Assembly: GCA_910586445.1 (NCBI GenBank)
Contig: CAJUHV010000004.1
Coordinates: 80,301-104,630, forward strand
Direction: 5' to 3'
From: an uncultured Eubacterium sp.
GTDB lineage: Bacteria > Bacillota > Clostridia > Lachnospirales > Lachnospiraceae
DNA length: 24,330 nt
Positions 22,767-24,330 of this stretch are shown here, in pieces (the stretch's first letter is position 1; each line of letters begins with the position of its first letter). The position numbers and the translations under genes were made by a program. The notes under the pieces are model-generated. The model had not been told where the DNA came from, searched no databases, and saw nothing but the letters and a program-made list of their open reading frames with translations.

Positions 22767-22810
22767 CATGCTCCGAAACTGTGTTTGTTTCATAATTATG
22801 CCGGAGCACG
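22767..22810 (-). promoter_or_regulatory. Hairpin covering the carboxypeptidase ribosome-binding site
   Basis: 22767-22775 and 22802-22810 pair over nine bases with one G-U pair. The 3' arm on the transcript is CGGAGCATG, which holds the Shine-Dalgarno sequence GGAG just before ATG at 22765. The loop contains the 10-bp palindrome CATAATTATG (22791-22800). No T-run follows, so it is not a terminator. Control of translation is inference. Confidence 0.5.
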
Positions 22811-22841
22811 TTTTATTATTACTGTAATACTCCATGCACTT

Positions 22842-23399
22842 TTATACTTTCATGCGTATTTCCATCTCTTTTTCTGCCTCATGCCTAAACTCCTCCAGCT
22901 GTTCCGGCTGCGGCTGCGGCAGCTCTTCCAGAGAGTTTACGCCGAAGCTGCGTAAAAATTCTTCTGTCGTGCCAAATAAAAGCGGCCTTCCGGGAGCCTC
23001 AAGGCGCCCCAGCTCGCACACCAGATTATATTCCACCAGCTTATTGACGGCATGTCCGCTTGATACGCCCCGGATTTTTTCTATTTCCATCTTGGTGACA
23101 GGCTGCTTGTAGGCTATGATCGACAGCGTTTCTAACAATACGTCCGTAAGCGTCTGCTTTTTCGGCTGTCCTGCGATCTTGATCAAATATTCGTACATCT
23201 TTTTTTTCGTGCACATCTGATACGCCCCGTCCAGCTCGATAATCTGTATGCCCCGGTTTTCCTGCTCATACTGCTCCATCATCCGGCATATGATCTCTTT
23301 TGTCTGTTCTAAGTCCAGCTCCAGCACGCCGGCAAGCCTCTCCAAGGATACGGACTCTCCCATTGTAAATAATACTGCTTCTATAATTGCCTCTGGCAT
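22842..23399 (-). CDS. scpB: Segregation and condensation protein B
   Basis: Winged-helix kleisin-binding subunit of the SMC-ScpAB condensin complex, 185 aa, normal length. PEAIIEAVLFTMGESVS opens the first winged-helix domain, and TLSIIAYKQPVTKMEIEKIRGV is the highly conserved family signature in the second. The C-terminal tail is Gln/Glu-rich and poorly conserved, as usual. It follows scpA by 19 bases; the carboxypeptidase gene begins 76 bases further on. Confidence 0.97.
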   Translation of the reverse strand: MPEAIIEAVLFTMGESVSLERLAGVLELDLEQTKEIICRMMEQYEQENRGIQIIELDGAYQMCTKKKMYEYLIKIAGQPKKQTLTDVLLETLSIIAYKQPVTKMEIEKIRGVSSGHAVNKLVEYNLVCELGRLEAPGRPLLFGTTEEFLRSFGVNSLEELPQPQPEQLEEFRHEAEKEMEIRMKV

Positions 23400-23418
23400 G
23401 GCTTCTCCTTTCCTAAAC

Positions 23419-24168
23419 CTATGCTGCTATGCGTGATGTAATGCTGATATCATCAAATGCCTGTTCTTGAAAGATCTCGATCTTTCCCGTCTTCATCAGC
23501 TCTAAAACCGCCAGAAAGGTGACAATGACCTGCACACGCCCGGACTGCCTGTCCAAAAGCCCCCTGAAGCTGAATGTCTTATGCTCTTTTGCATACTGTT
23601 CTAACACGATCATCTTTTCTTCCAGGGATACCTCTTCTTTTTCGATCCTGCCGAATTTCGACCGCACCGGATCTATTTTATCCGTCTGCCTTTTCATAAC
23701 GGATTCAAAAACCGCATTGAGCTTATGTAAGGTCAGATCCCCCAGCAGCGCCTCCAGATCAAGCGGGGGCGTATATTCCGACACTTCTTTTGGTATGGTA
23801 GGCACTTTGTACATCACCTTGTCGGCATCCAGCTGGCGGTCTTTTAATTCATAGGAAAAGCACTTGTACATCTTATATTCCAAAAGCTGCTGTACAAGCT
23901 CTGCGCGGGGATCTTTTTCTTCTTCATCATCCGTCTCTTTTTTCGGCAGCAGCATCTTTGCCTTAATGTCAATCAGCGTCGCTGCCATAACCATAAACTC
24001 GCTCATAATGTCCAAGTCCTGGCGCTCCATCTCATGTATATAGTCCATATACTGGCTGGTAATCTCCACAATCGGTATATCATAAATATTGACCTTGTTT
24101 TTTTCGAGCAGATGCAGCAATAAATCCAACGGCCCTTCAAAATTCTCCAGTTTTACTGTTAATTCCAT
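23419..24168 (-). CDS. scpA: Segregation and condensation protein A
   Basis: Kleisin subunit that bridges the SMC heads during chromosome condensation and segregation; 249 aa, normal length. The N-terminal signature FEGPLDLLLHLLEKNKVNIYDIPIVEI is present in full, then EFMVMAATLIDIKAKMLLP. The C-terminal winged helix (VIVTFLAVLELMKTGKIEIFQEQAFDDI) matches the SMC-binding end. AAAGGTGG lies ahead of the ATG at 24168. It is the first gene of the scpA-scpB pair; its promoter is not obvious and may lie in or beyond the hairpin element at 24200-24306. Confidence 0.97.
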   Translation of the reverse strand: MELTVKLENFEGPLDLLLHLLEKNKVNIYDIPIVEITSQYMDYIHEMERQDLDIMSEFMVMAATLIDIKAKMLLPKKETDDEEEKDPRAELVQQLLEYKMYKCFSYELKDRQLDADKVMYKVPTIPKEVSEYTPPLDLEALLGDLTLHKLNAVFESVMKRQTDKIDPVRSKFGRIEKEEVSLEEKMIVLEQYAKEHKTFSFRGLLDRQSGRVQVIVTFLAVLELMKTGKIEIFQEQAFDDISITSRIAA

Positions 24169-24240
24169 ACTGCCACCTTTCTTCCTAACTCTAGAGCGTG
24201 TTTGAAAAATGCTTTCTGTGAGCTGTGCTTCACACTTAGT

Positions 24241-24306
24241 GGAGAATTTATCCCAAATTTATGAGGCATAGCGGACTATGTTGATTAAATTTGGGATGAA
24301 TTATCC
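24241..24306. repeat. Long hairpin repeat, possible non-coding mobile element
   Basis: 24241-24261 and 24286-24306 form an imperfect 21-bp inverted repeat, 12 bases of it perfect (ATCCCAAATTTA and complement). The 24-base loop holds a second stem, CATAG with CTATG (24267-24271, 24276-24280). A small stem TGTGA/TCACA lies to the left (24217-24234). No reading frame covers it. The structure resembles a miniature mobile repeat or a large regulatory hairpin upstream of scpA; its right end may be outside the window. Confidence 0.5.
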
Positions 24307-24330
24307 GCATCATCTTGGACATTAGTAGTC

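Overview
The window looks like chromosomal core DNA from an anaerobic Clostridia bacterium, most likely a gut-type Lachnospiraceae. This is inferred from the gene set and order: a six-gene rnf operon in the order C-D-G-E-A-B, a biotin-dependent Na+-pump decarboxylase cluster, the cmk-ispH-rpsA run, and scpA-scpB followed by a D-Ala-D-Ala carboxypeptidase. It also fits the AGGAGG-type ribosome-binding sites and the moderate, AT-leaning composition. No rRNA, tRNA, CRISPR array, phage gene or transposase gene was seen. All genes lie on the minus strand except one RNase H-like exonuclease (7251-8423). No gene-free stretch exceeds 300 bases; the longest are 1571-1833 and 6979-7250.

Layout. 1-1570: a two-component system, an OmpR-type regulator followed by a sensor kinase that runs off the left edge and carries an 18-bp tandem repeat in its ATPase region. 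1571-1833: a duplicated 33-bp direct repeat and the rnf terminator. 1834-6978: rnfCDGEAB, the ferredoxin:NAD+ oxidoreductase ion pump. 6979-7250: divergent control region. 7251-8423: exonuclease. 8445-9221: cheR. 9344-16018: a tightly overlapping train read as L,D-transpeptidase, RpiR-type regulator, HI0933-type flavoprotein, cmk, ispH, rpsA, ending in a strong terminator just upstream of cheR. 16142-21387: a five-gene biotin-dependent cluster (12S-type carboxyltransferase, lipoprotein-like gamma subunit, biotin carrier, Na+-pump beta subunit, 5S-type carboxyltransferase) with a good promoter at one end and a terminator at the other. 21485-24168: D-Ala-D-Ala carboxypeptidase, scpB, scpA. 24169-24330: a long hairpin repeat that may belong to a non-coding mobile element.

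How the genes work together. Two membrane ion-pump systems share the window: Rnf (reduced ferredoxin to NAD+) and a decarboxylase pump with both a CoA-ester-type and a pyruvate/oxaloacetate-type carboxyltransferase. Together they suggest an energy economy based on ion gradients, with Na+ known for the OadB family and the Rnf ion not readable from sequence. The other genes are housekeeping: isoprenoid and nucleotide synthesis, translation, envelope and chromosome segregation.

No wholly new defence or mobile system was found. The most interesting items are the hybrid transcarboxylase/Na+-pump cluster with its lipoprotein gamma subunit, the in-frame 18-bp repeat in the kinase, the cysteine-rich tail on RnfE, the split IspH/S1 arrangement, a hairpin covering the carboxypeptidase ribosome-binding site, and the repeat at the right edge.
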